From positions 1 to 29,907 of the forward strand of contig JBAXBP010000024.1 of assembly GCA_037141915.1 (NCBI GenBank): DNA of 29,907 nt, read 5' to 3'. This document shows, in pieces, positions 21,438-29,269 of the stretch (position 1 is the first letter of the stretch; each line of letters opens with the position of its first letter). A program made the position numbers and the translations under genes. The notes beneath the pieces were generated by a model that saw nothing but the letters and a program-made list of their open reading frames with translations, did no database searches and was not told the DNA's origin. This DNA is from CAIRDP01 sp037141915 (GTDB taxonomy: Bacteria; Bacteroidota; Bacteroidia; Bacteroidales; FEN-979).

Positions 21438-22622
21438 ATGACGAAGAACTTCAGGCGAAACATTTCAGGACTTTACCCCAGGATGATCATACTCCTTTTG
21501 ATCGTTCTCTGCTTCCCTGCAAGACCCTTCGCCCAGTTCGAACATAAATTGTTTACTTCAAATCTCATCATTGAGGCTAAGGCTGATTACGGGTTCCTGT
21601 ATGCACAACACCTCGAGCTGGAGATCTTCAACGCCCACTTCCCGGCTTTTGAGTTCAGCATTCAGCAGCAGACCTATGGCAGGCAAAAATGGGAGAGGGC
21701 GTTTAACTACCCGATCACCGGCATGACATTTCTTTATACACCGCTGGGGAATAATCCCATCCTCGGGAGCGCATTTGCTCTCATGCCTTTCATCAACTTC
21801 CCCTTATACAGGCATAAGAACTTTACTTTCGGCTTCCGTTTTTCTCTGGGAGTGGGATACCTCACAAAGAAATTCGACAGGCTCAATAATTACAAGGATA
21901 TTGCAATAGGTTCACATATCAATGCAGCCATCAACCTGATGTTTGAGGCCAGGTACAGGCTGAATGAGTACCTGACCATAACCGGGGGTATCAGCTTTCA
22001 GCATTTCTCGAATGGCTCTCTCAAGACTCCGAACTATGGCCTGAACGCCCCCCTCGTAAGCCTCGGACTTGCCTGCAGGCCTGTCAGGGACAATAAAGAC
22101 ATAGGCGACCGTTACATTGCCCCCACCGAGCCTTTCTCAACCACCATCAGGAAGTCAATGGAGTTCGACATCGGTGGGGCCCTGGGATATAAAAATATGA
22201 CCTCACAGCTGGGAAGCAACTTTATGGTCTACCACTTTTTTGAGAACACCTTCTTCCCTGTCAGCAGGAAAAGCAAATTCGGTTTCGGGTTCGATCTATC
22301 CTATGATGAATCGCATAAAAAGATCCTTGAAATGAACGGGACCCCTGCAGCAAGCCCTATACAAATCATGAGACCAGGCATCAACGCGGCTTATGAGCTG
22401 ATGCTCGGGAGGCTCGGTTTTATCATGAACCTTGGCTACTACCTTTCGGGGAAGGAGAAAAGCAATGGGCCTTTGTATGAAAAAATTTGTTTCCAGTACG
22501 TTTTCGCCAAAAATTTCTTCGCCCATGTCCTGCTGAAAGTGCATTTCGGAAGAGCAGATTATATCGGATGGGGAGTTGGTTATACCTTTGATGTTTTCTA
22601 TGGCAAAAAAACGATTAAATAG
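21438..22622 (+). CDS. PagL-like lipid A deacylase / acyloxyacyl hydrolase family outer-membrane protein
   Basis: PagL-type enzymes are outer-membrane beta-barrels that remove an ester-linked acyl chain from lipid A. The 394-residue protein has a signal peptide (basic start, hydrophobic 16-27, cleavage near FAQ at 31-33), alternating barrel strands, and the diagnostic catalytic motif FQHFSNGS with H189 and S191. A following YGLNAP segment lies where the family has its third conserved region. It is about twice as long as proteobacterial PagL, as is common for Bacteroidota relatives; the extra C-terminal half looks like further barrel strands. Enzyme activity is not certain. The start was chosen from the promoter position. 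The gene overlaps the following lipoprotein gene by 23 bases. Confidence 0.8.
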   Translation: MTKNFRRNISGLYPRMIILLLIVLCFPARPFAQFEHKLFTSNLIIEAKADYGFLYAQHLELEIFNAHFPAFEFSIQQQTYGRQKWERAFNYPITGMTFLYTPLGNNPILGSAFALMPFINFPLYRHKNFTFGFRFSLGVGYLTKKFDRLNNYKDIAIGSHINAAINLMFEARYRLNEYLTITGGISFQHFSNGSLKTPNYGLNAPLVSLGLACRPVRDNKDIGDRYIAPTEPFSTTIRKSMEFDIGGALGYKNMTSQLGSNFMVYHFFENTFFPVSRKSKFGFGFDLSYDESHKKILEMNGTPAASPIQIMRPGINAAYELMLGRLGFIMNLGYYLSGKEKSNGPLYEKICFQYVFAKNFFAHVLLKVHFGRADYIGWGVGYTFDVFYGKKTIK

Positions 22623-23364
22623 GAACACCGTATCCCTTTTCCTGCTGATCACTGCAGCAGGGCTGACCGGGATTGTATCCTGCAATAAGGGAGGAGTCTG
22701 CGTAAGCAATTCGGGCACGGTGATCACGCAGGAAAGACCGGTTTCTCCTTTTGACAGTATTGACATGGCTGATAACGTGAACCTTATCCTTACACAGGAT
22801 ACCGTTGAAAAGATCACTGTCGAAGCAGGCAGCAATGTCATCGGAGGGATCAAAACAGAGATCCTGAACCGGCAACTGACGATTCGCAATCTCAATTCCT
22901 GCAACTGGCTGAGAAGTTATGACAAACCTCTTAACGTCCATGTTTCGGTAAAAAGATTATGGAAACTGTATTATAACGGGGCAGGTAATGTAAGTTCCGC
23001 AAACACACTCAAAGGCGATTCGGTCAAGCTGGAGGTATGGGGAGGCTGCGGTACGATTGACCTCGACCTCAACTACGCCCAGGGATGGTTCGGTACGTTC
23101 ATGGGGACTACCGATTTCAATCTTCACGGAAGATGCGACATAGCCTCTTTTTACCTGAATAACATGGGATTATGCCAGGCGAAAGGTATGGTGTCGAGAT
23201 ACTGCTCGGTAATCAGCAGGGGAAGCAACGACTGCTATGTCAATGTAAATGTCTCAATCTGGGCGGTTATCGAGAATATTGGCAGCGTGTATTATACCGG
23301 CAACCCTGCCGACATCGGGGGCAGGATCACCGGGACAGGGGTTCTCGCACCGTTCTACCCTTAA
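22600..23364 (+). CDS. head GIN domain (DUF2807) putative lipoprotein
   Basis: This 254-residue protein has a lipoprotein signal: a basic start MAKKRLNR, a hydrophobic core, and lipobox IVSC with Cys28. The rest is the putative auto-transporter adhesin head GIN fold seen across Bacteroidota, a right-handed beta-helix with repeated strands (SPFDSIDMADNVNLILTQD opens the domain; later NGAGNVSS and DFNLHGRCDIASF are repeats). Function is unknown; these proteins are surface or periplasmic. The ATG at 22600 was chosen for the signal peptide; upstream ATGs at 22591 and 22576 are also in frame. The start overlaps the PagL-like gene by 23 bases. A TACCTTTG box at 22583-22590 lies inside that gene and may be chance. 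The stop overlaps the proS stop. Confidence 0.8.
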   Translation: MAKKRLNRNTVSLFLLITAAGLTGIVSCNKGGVCVSNSGTVITQERPVSPFDSIDMADNVNLILTQDTVEKITVEAGSNVIGGIKTEILNRQLTIRNLNSCNWLRSYDKPLNVHVSVKRLWKLYYNGAGNVSSANTLKGDSVKLEVWGGCGTIDLDLNYAQGWFGTFMGTTDFNLHGRCDIASFYLNNMGLCQAKGMVSRYCSVISRGSNDCYVNVNVSIWAVIENIGSVYYTGNPADIGGRITGTGVLAPFYP

Positions 23365-24836
23365 TAAGCGCGGGCAAACACCACCCTCTGCTCCGAAGGT
23401 TTTCCTGAAAAGACGCAACGTCCGCTTTCCTTTGCATTGTTCAAAGGGATCACCCTTATAGTGGCTTTGGTGGCTTCCTTGATCTTTTCTTCAGTCTCTG
23501 CAGTGCCATCCCAGTGAGCCAGAATGAACCCTCCCTTATTTTCAATGGTGTCGACGAATTCATCCCAGGTATTGACAGTGAAAGTGTTCTGTTCCCTGAA
23601 TGATAAGGCCCTGTCGTAAAGGTTCTTCTGGATCTGATCAAGAAGATGCACCACTTTATCTTCTATATCGGTGATCTGCAGGGTTTCCTTTTCAAGGGTA
23701 TCCCGGCGGGCTATTTCAACGGTCCTGTTTTCAACGTCGCGGGGGCCTATTGTGATCCTTAACGGCACTCCCTTGAACTCATATTCTGCGAATTTCCATC
23801 CGGGCTTATGGGTATCCCTGTTATCGTACTTTACTGTGACTCCCCTTTTTTCAAGAGCTTTTTTAATCGGGTCAACTACTGCGGAAATCAGGTTCAGCTG
23901 CTCTTCATTCTTAAATACCGGGACAATCGCCACCTGTATCGGCGCCAGCTTCGGAGGCAGTACCAGCCCGTTATCGTCGGAATGAGCCATCACCAGGGCT
24001 CCCATCAGTCGGGTTGAAACTCCCCATGAAGTAGCCCATACATATTCAAGCTGGTTTTCCTTCGTCAGGTACTTAACATCGAATGCCTTGGCAAAATTCT
24101 GTCCCAGGAAATGTGAAGTGCCGGCCTGCAACGCTTTACCATCCTGCATTAAAGCTTCAATTGCATAGGTTTCAATTGCGCCTGCAAACCTTTCCCCCGG
24201 TGATTTTACCCCCTTCAGAACAGGGATGGCCATCCAGTTCTCGGCAAAATCAGCATAAACACCCAGCATGGTTTCTGCTTCCCTTACGGCCTCCTCTTGC
24301 GTTGCATGCGCTGTATGGCCTTCCTGCCAGAGAAACTCAGCAGTGCGAAGGAACAAACGGGTGCGCATTTCCCAGCGTACTACGTTGGCCCACTGGTTGT
24401 ACAATATCGGAAGGTCCCGGTATGATTTTATCCAGTTCCTGTATGTATCCCAGATAATGGTTTCCGAAGTCGGGCGAATGATCAGTTCTTCTTCAAGTTT
24501 CGCATCCTCATCAACAACGATGCCTTTGCCGTCGGGAGAATTCTTCAGGCGGTAATGAGTAACCACAGCGCACTCTTTTGCAAACCCTTCCACATGACTG
24601 GCCTCTTTGCTGAAAAAGGATTTCGGGATGAAAATGGGAAAATACACATTTGAATGCCCGGTGTCCTTGAATTTTTTATCCAGGATAGCCTGAATTTTTT
24701 CCCAGATGGCATAACCGTACGGTTTTATAACCATACAACCTCTTACTGCTGAGTTTTCGGCCAAATCGGCCTTGATTACCAGATCATTATACCATTGGGA
24801 ATAATTTTCTGCACGGGATGGAAAATCTTTAGCCAT
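23361..24836 (-). CDS. proS: prolyl-tRNA synthetase, archaeal/eukaryotic type
   Basis: This class II synthetase charges tRNA-Pro in the cytosol. The 491-residue length and the absence of a large editing insert between motifs 2 and 3 mark the archaeal/eukaryotic type, which is standard in Bacteroidota. The N-terminus MAKDFPSRAENYSQWYND, the motif 2 region (RPTSETIIW, then WEMRTRLFLRTAEFLWQEGH) and the motif 3 region with GTSHFLGQNFAKAFDVKY are all visible. The anticodon-binding domain starts near LAPIQVAIVPVF, and the protein ends ARAY with the C-terminal Tyr typical of this form. A minus-strand promoter box lies at 24886-24893. The stop shares TTAA with the convergent lipoprotein gene. Confidence 0.97.
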   Translation of the reverse strand: MAKDFPSRAENYSQWYNDLVIKADLAENSAVRGCMVIKPYGYAIWEKIQAILDKKFKDTGHSNVYFPIFIPKSFFSKEASHVEGFAKECAVVTHYRLKNSPDGKGIVVDEDAKLEEELIIRPTSETIIWDTYRNWIKSYRDLPILYNQWANVVRWEMRTRLFLRTAEFLWQEGHTAHATQEEAVREAETMLGVYADFAENWMAIPVLKGVKSPGERFAGAIETYAIEALMQDGKALQAGTSHFLGQNFAKAFDVKYLTKENQLEYVWATSWGVSTRLMGALVMAHSDDNGLVLPPKLAPIQVAIVPVFKNEEQLNLISAVVDPIKKALEKRGVTVKYDNRDTHKPGWKFAEYEFKGVPLRITIGPRDVENRTVEIARRDTLEKETLQITDIEDKVVHLLDQIQKNLYDRALSFREQNTFTVNTWDEFVDTIENKGGFILAHWDGTAETEEKIKEATKATIRVIPLNNAKESGRCVFSGKPSEQRVVFARAY

Positions 24837-24885
24837 TAATAGTTTGGTATGATATTTGCTGTTTTTACTATGTCTTATATTTAGG

Positions 24886-24893
24886 CAAAAATA
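24886..24893 (-). promoter_or_regulatory. -7 promoter box for proS
   Basis: Read on the minus strand the sequence is TATTTTTG, matching TAnnTTTG, with a leader of about 45 bases to the proS ATG at 24836. No exact box was found for the divergent lipoprotein gene; TATATTTA (24876-24883) is one mismatch away. Confidence 0.55.
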
Positions 24894-24924
24894 CGTAAAA
24901 TTGAATTATAAAGGAACCAAAACC

Positions 24925-26259
24925 ATGAAAAGAGCAGCATTTATCGCAGTGATCATCAGCCTTCTGATGAGTGCCTGCAAAACTCAACAGCAGGCAGTTT
25001 CGGTAAATAACGACGATGTTTATTCCACTCCTTCGAGGCAAAAAAGCAAACCGGCAATCCCGCCTGCAGCCAACCAGGATCTTACATCAGCCCTGGCTGC
25101 AGACCAAACAGCGGTGGCCCACGACAGTCTTAAAGCAAAAGCTGCGACTCTCGATTACAGCGATGTTTCGTATTCCGACAGGATACAGAAATTCCAGCAT
25201 CCCCAGAGCAATACAAGTTATTACAGCGGCACTTCCGCTGATTCCACCGCACCTTGCTGCAGCAATGTCAATATAAACCTGGGTTACGGAGGAGGTTATA
25301 ACGACTGGGGGTCATCATTCTCGTTCGGTTTTGGTTTCGGATACGGAATGGGTTACGGATGGGGTTATCCGTATTATTGGGATTATCCCTACTGGTGGTA
25401 CTACCCGTATTATGGCCCTTATTGGGGGGGGTATTATCCATATTATAATGAAGGCGGATATTACAATTCCTATTACGGCCCAAGGCAGAGTGTTACAAGG
25501 AACACTGCCTCTTCACCCGATGGCCGGGGAATGCCTGCTAATACTCCTGCAACCAGGGGCCAGGGGAATGTTACAACAACCGCCGGCACAAGAGGGGTCC
25601 CGCCTTCATCGGTACGCGCGACCAGCCAGAATGCACTTCCAACCCGTTCCACAGACCCTGTTACAACACAGCGCAAGCCCCCTTCAGGCCAGGAACGTTA
25701 CCATTATTCACGTCCTCCCGGCGAACGCCAGGGAGCCAACACCAGGAATACCGGACAAGGCAGTGTAAACCGTGAAACCAGGCAGCAGCCGGCTCCAAGA
25801 TACACACAACAAGGTTCGGTCCCTGCACAGCGTCAAACCCAGGTTCAGAATTACACACCGGGCAATTACAGGCAGGCACGTTCAAGCCAGGAATACATCA
25901 ACCCCAGGATTCAGGCACAGAAGGCTGCAAGCCGGGCTACCTCAGCTTACGGTAACCGCAGCGGAGGATATTCCACATCCGGCACAGGGAGAACAGTAAC
26001 GGGAGCAGGCAATTCTTCAGGCTCAACAAGAAGTTTCTCACCCTCGGGTGGTTTTACCCCCAGTCATTCATTCTCACCCTCGGGCGGCTCACGTTCAGGA
26101 GGAGGCGGCTACAGCGGTGGAGGTGGTGGCGCACGTTCAGGCGGCGGTGGTGGCAGCAGTGGCGGTGGCGGTGGCGCACGTTCAGGCGGCGGTGGCGGCA
26201 GCAGTGGCGGTGGCGGCGGCGGTCATTCCGGCGGAGGCGGCGGAGGCGGAAGAAGGTAA
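24925..26259 (+). CDS. low-complexity lipoprotein rich in Tyr/Trp/Gly with Gly/Ser tail
   Basis: The 444-residue product starts MKRAAFIAVIISLLMSACKT, a lipoprotein signal with lipobox MSAC and Cys18. Residues about 121-187 form an extraordinary aromatic segment with blocks such as YPYYWDYPYWWYYPYYGPYW, more than half Tyr, Trp, Phe and Gly. A Gln/Arg/Pro/Thr-rich disordered region follows, and from about residue 390 the chain is almost only Gly, Ser and Arg. No enzyme domain is recognisable. Similar Tyr/Gly-rich lipoproteins occur in Bacteroidota without known function. It probably lies on the periplasmic or surface side of a membrane (inference). An upstream in-frame TTG (24856) would hide the signal, so ATG 24925 is preferred. 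The FadL-like gene follows 38 bases downstream. Confidence 0.75.
   Translation: MKRAAFIAVIISLLMSACKTQQQAVSVNNDDVYSTPSRQKSKPAIPPAANQDLTSALAADQTAVAHDSLKAKAATLDYSDVSYSDRIQKFQHPQSNTSYYSGTSADSTAPCCSNVNINLGYGGGYNDWGSSFSFGFGFGYGMGYGWGYPYYWDYPYWWYYPYYGPYWGGYYPYYNEGGYYNSYYGPRQSVTRNTASSPDGRGMPANTPATRGQGNVTTTAGTRGVPPSSVRATSQNALPTRSTDPVTTQRKPPSGQERYHYSRPPGERQGANTRNTGQGSVNRETRQQPAPRYTQQGSVPAQRQTQVQNYTPGNYRQARSSQEYINPRIQAQKAASRATSAYGNRSGGYSTSGTGRTVTGAGNSSGSTRSFSPSGGFTPSHSFSPSGGSRSGGGGYSGGGGGARSGGGGGSSGGGGGARSGGGGGSSGGGGGGHSGGGGGGGRR
26128..26217 (+). repeat. 45-bp tandem repeat (two copies plus a partial third) in the Gly/Ser tail
   Basis: Units 26128-26172 and 26173-26217 each encode GARSGGGGGSSGGGG and differ at two bases, both silent GGT/GGC changes. 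A third, degenerate unit follows (GGGGGHSGGGGGGG). The unit is a multiple of three, so copy-number changes keep the frame. Confidence 0.85.
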
Positions 26260-26297
26260 TCCATTCGTATCATTCCTTTACTAAAAATACTACAACC

Positions 26298-27740
26298 ATG
26301 AAAAAGCTGATAGTGATAACCATATCAATTTTCATCGCAAGCGCAGCCTTCTCCCAGACCGCTGCTGATGTACTCAGGTACTCAAGGATCTATTACAGCG
26401 GAACGGCAAGGTTCGTGGGTACAGGAGGAGCCTTCGGCGCAGTAGGTGCAGATTTTTCGGCCCTCTCGGTGAACCCTGCAGGCATAGGCCTATACCAGGG
26501 TTCTGAATTCTCAATGACCATCGCCCCCTCCGTTGAAGGTGTGAGAACCGACTATCTAAGCCAGATGAACACTACCAATGTGGTTAACGTGGGAATGGGG
26601 AGCATGGGCTTCGTATTCACATTCAAACCTCCCGTTAAAACCGGCTCATTCTTCAACTTTAATGTTGGGATAGGAATGAACCGTGAAAATGACTTCAATT
26701 CTTCATTCTCTATCTCAGGCCCCAACCATTCAAGCTCAATGCTGAATGTTTATACCGACAAATTAAACAAATACGGGGGCATTCCTTCAGATTACCCCTT
26801 CGAAATCGGACCTGCCTATGATGCATCGCTAATATATTACGACAGCACTTCAAGAAAATATACAAGTGACCAGCCCCACGGAGGAGCCTACCAGTCCAAA
26901 CAGGTTACAACCTATGGATCCATCAATGAATTTGACATCACCATGGGAGGGAATATAGGTGATAAGTTATATTTCGGGTTGACCTTCGGTGTGCCTTTTA
27001 TCCGCTATTATGAAAATTCCACATACTCCGAGAAGGATAACGGGGACTCTATACCATATTTCAAATCCATGTATTATGATTACCACCTTGAAACACACGG
27101 AACCGGTTTCGTTATCAAGGGAGGCGTTATCTACCGCCCTCTAAAATGGATGCGTTTAGGGGTGGCCATTCACTCTCCCACCTGGTATCCAAACATGTAC
27201 GACCACTGGTACTCAGCAACCACTGCCAATTACGACTCGGTTCTGAACAATAATACCCAGAATTCACCTGTTGGAGATTATTACTACTACATGCGCACCC
27301 CCTTCAGAGCTATAGGCAGCCTGGCATTCATTATCGGGAATTACGGTCTTATCACCGGTGAATATGAATATGTGAACTATTCCCAGGCTAAGTTAAATTC
27401 ATCAGGCTATGCATATTCCGATGTAAACAATGAAATTAAAAGCAGCTTTCAGTCGTGGGGCAATATCCGCGTTGGTACCGAATGGAGAATATACGACTTC
27501 AGGGTCAGAGCCGGGGCTGCCTATTACAGCAATCCTTATACCCAGTCAGGGATAGGCGGGGGACGTTATACACTTTCGGGCGGACTAGGTTACAGGATCA
27601 AACATTTCTATGCAGATGTAACCTACCAGTGGGCGCAAACCAAGGAAGAATATTACCTTTATAATTATGCAGGGATGGTTCCATCGACCAATACCCTCAC
27701 AACAAGTACAGTCCTCACAACTATCGGCTTCAGGTTTTAA
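26298..27740 (+). CDS. FadL/OmpP1-like outer-membrane protein
   Basis: This 480-residue protein has a signal peptide (1-19, ending AAFSQ) followed by a segment typical of the FadL/OmpP1/TodX family: GTARFVGTGGAFGAVGADFS, then SVNPAGIGLYQGSEF. In FadL the matching NPA region belongs to the hatch that plugs the barrel. The rest alternates in barrel-strand fashion with many Tyr, Gly and Asn residues and ends TTIGFRF with the terminal Phe of outer-membrane proteins. Family members move hydrophobic compounds such as fatty acids across the outer membrane; the substrate here is unknown. It probably shares a transcript with the preceding lipoprotein. Its stop overlaps the TPR gene stop (TTAA). Confidence 0.85.
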   Translation: MKKLIVITISIFIASAAFSQTAADVLRYSRIYYSGTARFVGTGGAFGAVGADFSALSVNPAGIGLYQGSEFSMTIAPSVEGVRTDYLSQMNTTNVVNVGMGSMGFVFTFKPPVKTGSFFNFNVGIGMNRENDFNSSFSISGPNHSSSMLNVYTDKLNKYGGIPSDYPFEIGPAYDASLIYYDSTSRKYTSDQPHGGAYQSKQVTTYGSINEFDITMGGNIGDKLYFGLTFGVPFIRYYENSTYSEKDNGDSIPYFKSMYYDYHLETHGTGFVIKGGVIYRPLKWMRLGVAIHSPTWYPNMYDHWYSATTANYDSVLNNNTQNSPVGDYYYYMRTPFRAIGSLAFIIGNYGLITGEYEYVNYSQAKLNSSGYAYSDVNNEIKSSFQSWGNIRVGTEWRIYDFRVRAGAAYYSNPYTQSGIGGGRYTLSGGLGYRIKHFYADVTYQWAQTKEEYYLYNYAGMVPSTNTLTTSTVLTTIGFRF

Positions 27741-29269
27741 GGACGCCCTGATTTAATCCGGTTTAATCCAGCCTTGGCCTTCTGGCTAAGGCTGTTTTTA
27801 TAATCGGCCGGCTTGCAGGCCAGGCAAACATGGTATGCGCTGTCGGCCCTGACAAGGTCTCCCCTGTTTTCATAAATAAGTCCCATCTGCAGGGCCGAAG
27901 CTGCAGCAAAATACCAGGGATCCTTCCTGCCTCTCTGTATGGTCAGCCTGTAATAAGACAAGGCCTTGTCGGGATTCCCCGATTCGTGGTAAACCCTGCC
28001 CAAACGGTAAGAATATTCCACAAAATCCTTCTTTGAAAAAAGGAAGGTTCTTGTGGGCCGGTTCAGCAATTCGTCAAGGGCCCTGCTGTAATATCCCCCA
28101 TCAAAAAGAAGTCTTGACTTCAGCAGGACCAGGTTGGGCAACTGTTTTGACTGGGCTTCACGAATAGCCTGCCGGTCTTCCTCCCCGCCTGCGTTTCCTG
28201 AGCTCAACACTTTCGTCATGGCTTTTTCGTACCCGCTGGTGTCACCGCTTATGAACTCCAGCCAGCCAACTTTCTGCCATGCCGACTGTACATAATTTAT
28301 CCCCCTGAAATGATCGGTGAAATACAAAAAATGGCTCATTGCGGAAGTATCCAGTTTGTTCATCCTGGCCATGCCTTCCATGAAATCGAGGTAGTAAAAA
28401 GAAAATGAATAGGCATCCCGGGTCCTTTGCCTGAGAAGGTCAAGTGCCTGTTCATTCAAACCGTTTTTCATCAGGATGTTAGCCCTGGCAAACGTAATAA
28501 GAGGGCTTTGCTGCTTGTTGTTCTGCTGAAAAATTTCAAAGATCTTCAAGGCTTCGCTTTTGTTTTTTGTAAGGTTTGTGCTAACCATGGCCAGGTATAA
28601 AAGGGCCTGGGGCCGGTACTGGCTGTACAGGACATCAGGCCCGTTATAATCAGCCACCGATCGGAGCTCCCGTAAACCCTGGCTTACCGACCCGTCCACC
28701 CCCATCAGGTTGGCGATCCACTTATAGCTGTCGGGAACTATGCCTCCGATTACATGGGTGATCCCAAGGCCGATGTAATTCGGTATAAAATCAGGATAAT
28801 TCTTTTCATTTTCGGTAAAGTAATGATGCGCCTTGCGAATCCTCAGCGCAGCCTGGGTGTAATCACCGAATTTCATCTCGACCGAAGCCAGCTGAAGATT
28901 AGCCTCGCCCAGGCAGAAATTGAAAAACGGGGATGTTTTATACCCTTCTTCAAGCACCTCAATCCTGGCAAGGAACAAGGGTTTTATCCTGTCATACTGC
29001 TTCCGTTCTTCGCCTATGAAAAGAGTAAGGAAATCAATGTAGTTCTCGAGGTAGACAGGTACAAGGTTTGAAGGGTCAGATGTTTTTTCGGCCGCAATGA
29101 GCTGCCGGGCATCGGCAAAATGCAGATTCATTATCGACTGGTATGCCTTCTGGCAATTCTGGGAATATTGAAACTGGGCGGATAAAGAAAGTGAGGAAAA
29201 CAAAAAGGCCCAGCTTAGAAGCAAAATCTTGCTCAACCGGGCCTTTTGTCTTTTATGATGGGTGAACAT
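27737..29269 (-). CDS. tetratricopeptide repeat protein, exported
   Basis: The 510-residue product has an N-terminal signal segment (LLLSWAFLFSSLSLSAQ, about residues 18-34), so it is probably periplasmic or membrane-bound, and then alpha-helical TPR-like repeats. Clear TPR units are SYRLGRVYHESGNPDKALSY and ALQMGLIYENRGDLVRADSAY near the C-terminus; the middle is degenerate. TPRs mediate protein contacts; no catalytic motif is visible and the partner is unknown. The ATG at 29269 forms a TGATG overlap with the stop of the upstream zinc-ribbon gene, a sign of translational coupling. A TTG one codon earlier (29272) is less likely. Confidence 0.85.
   Translation of the reverse strand: MFTHHKRQKARLSKILLLSWAFLFSSLSLSAQFQYSQNCQKAYQSIMNLHFADARQLIAAEKTSDPSNLVPVYLENYIDFLTLFIGEERKQYDRIKPLFLARIEVLEEGYKTSPFFNFCLGEANLQLASVEMKFGDYTQAALRIRKAHHYFTENEKNYPDFIPNYIGLGITHVIGGIVPDSYKWIANLMGVDGSVSQGLRELRSVADYNGPDVLYSQYRPQALLYLAMVSTNLTKNKSEALKIFEIFQQNNKQQSPLITFARANILMKNGLNEQALDLLRQRTRDAYSFSFYYLDFMEGMARMNKLDTSAMSHFLYFTDHFRGINYVQSAWQKVGWLEFISGDTSGYEKAMTKVLSSGNAGGEEDRQAIREAQSKQLPNLVLLKSRLLFDGGYYSRALDELLNRPTRTFLFSKKDFVEYSYRLGRVYHESGNPDKALSYYRLTIQRGRKDPWYFAAASALQMGLIYENRGDLVRADSAYHVCLACKPADYKNSLSQKAKAGLNRIKSGRP

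Noticed and set aside
25331..26284. Long alternative-frame ORFs over the aromatic and Gly-rich lipoprotein
   Set aside because: They are a by-product of GC-rich, repetitive codons (GGN, TAY); only the lipoprotein frame has a signal peptide and a sensible start.
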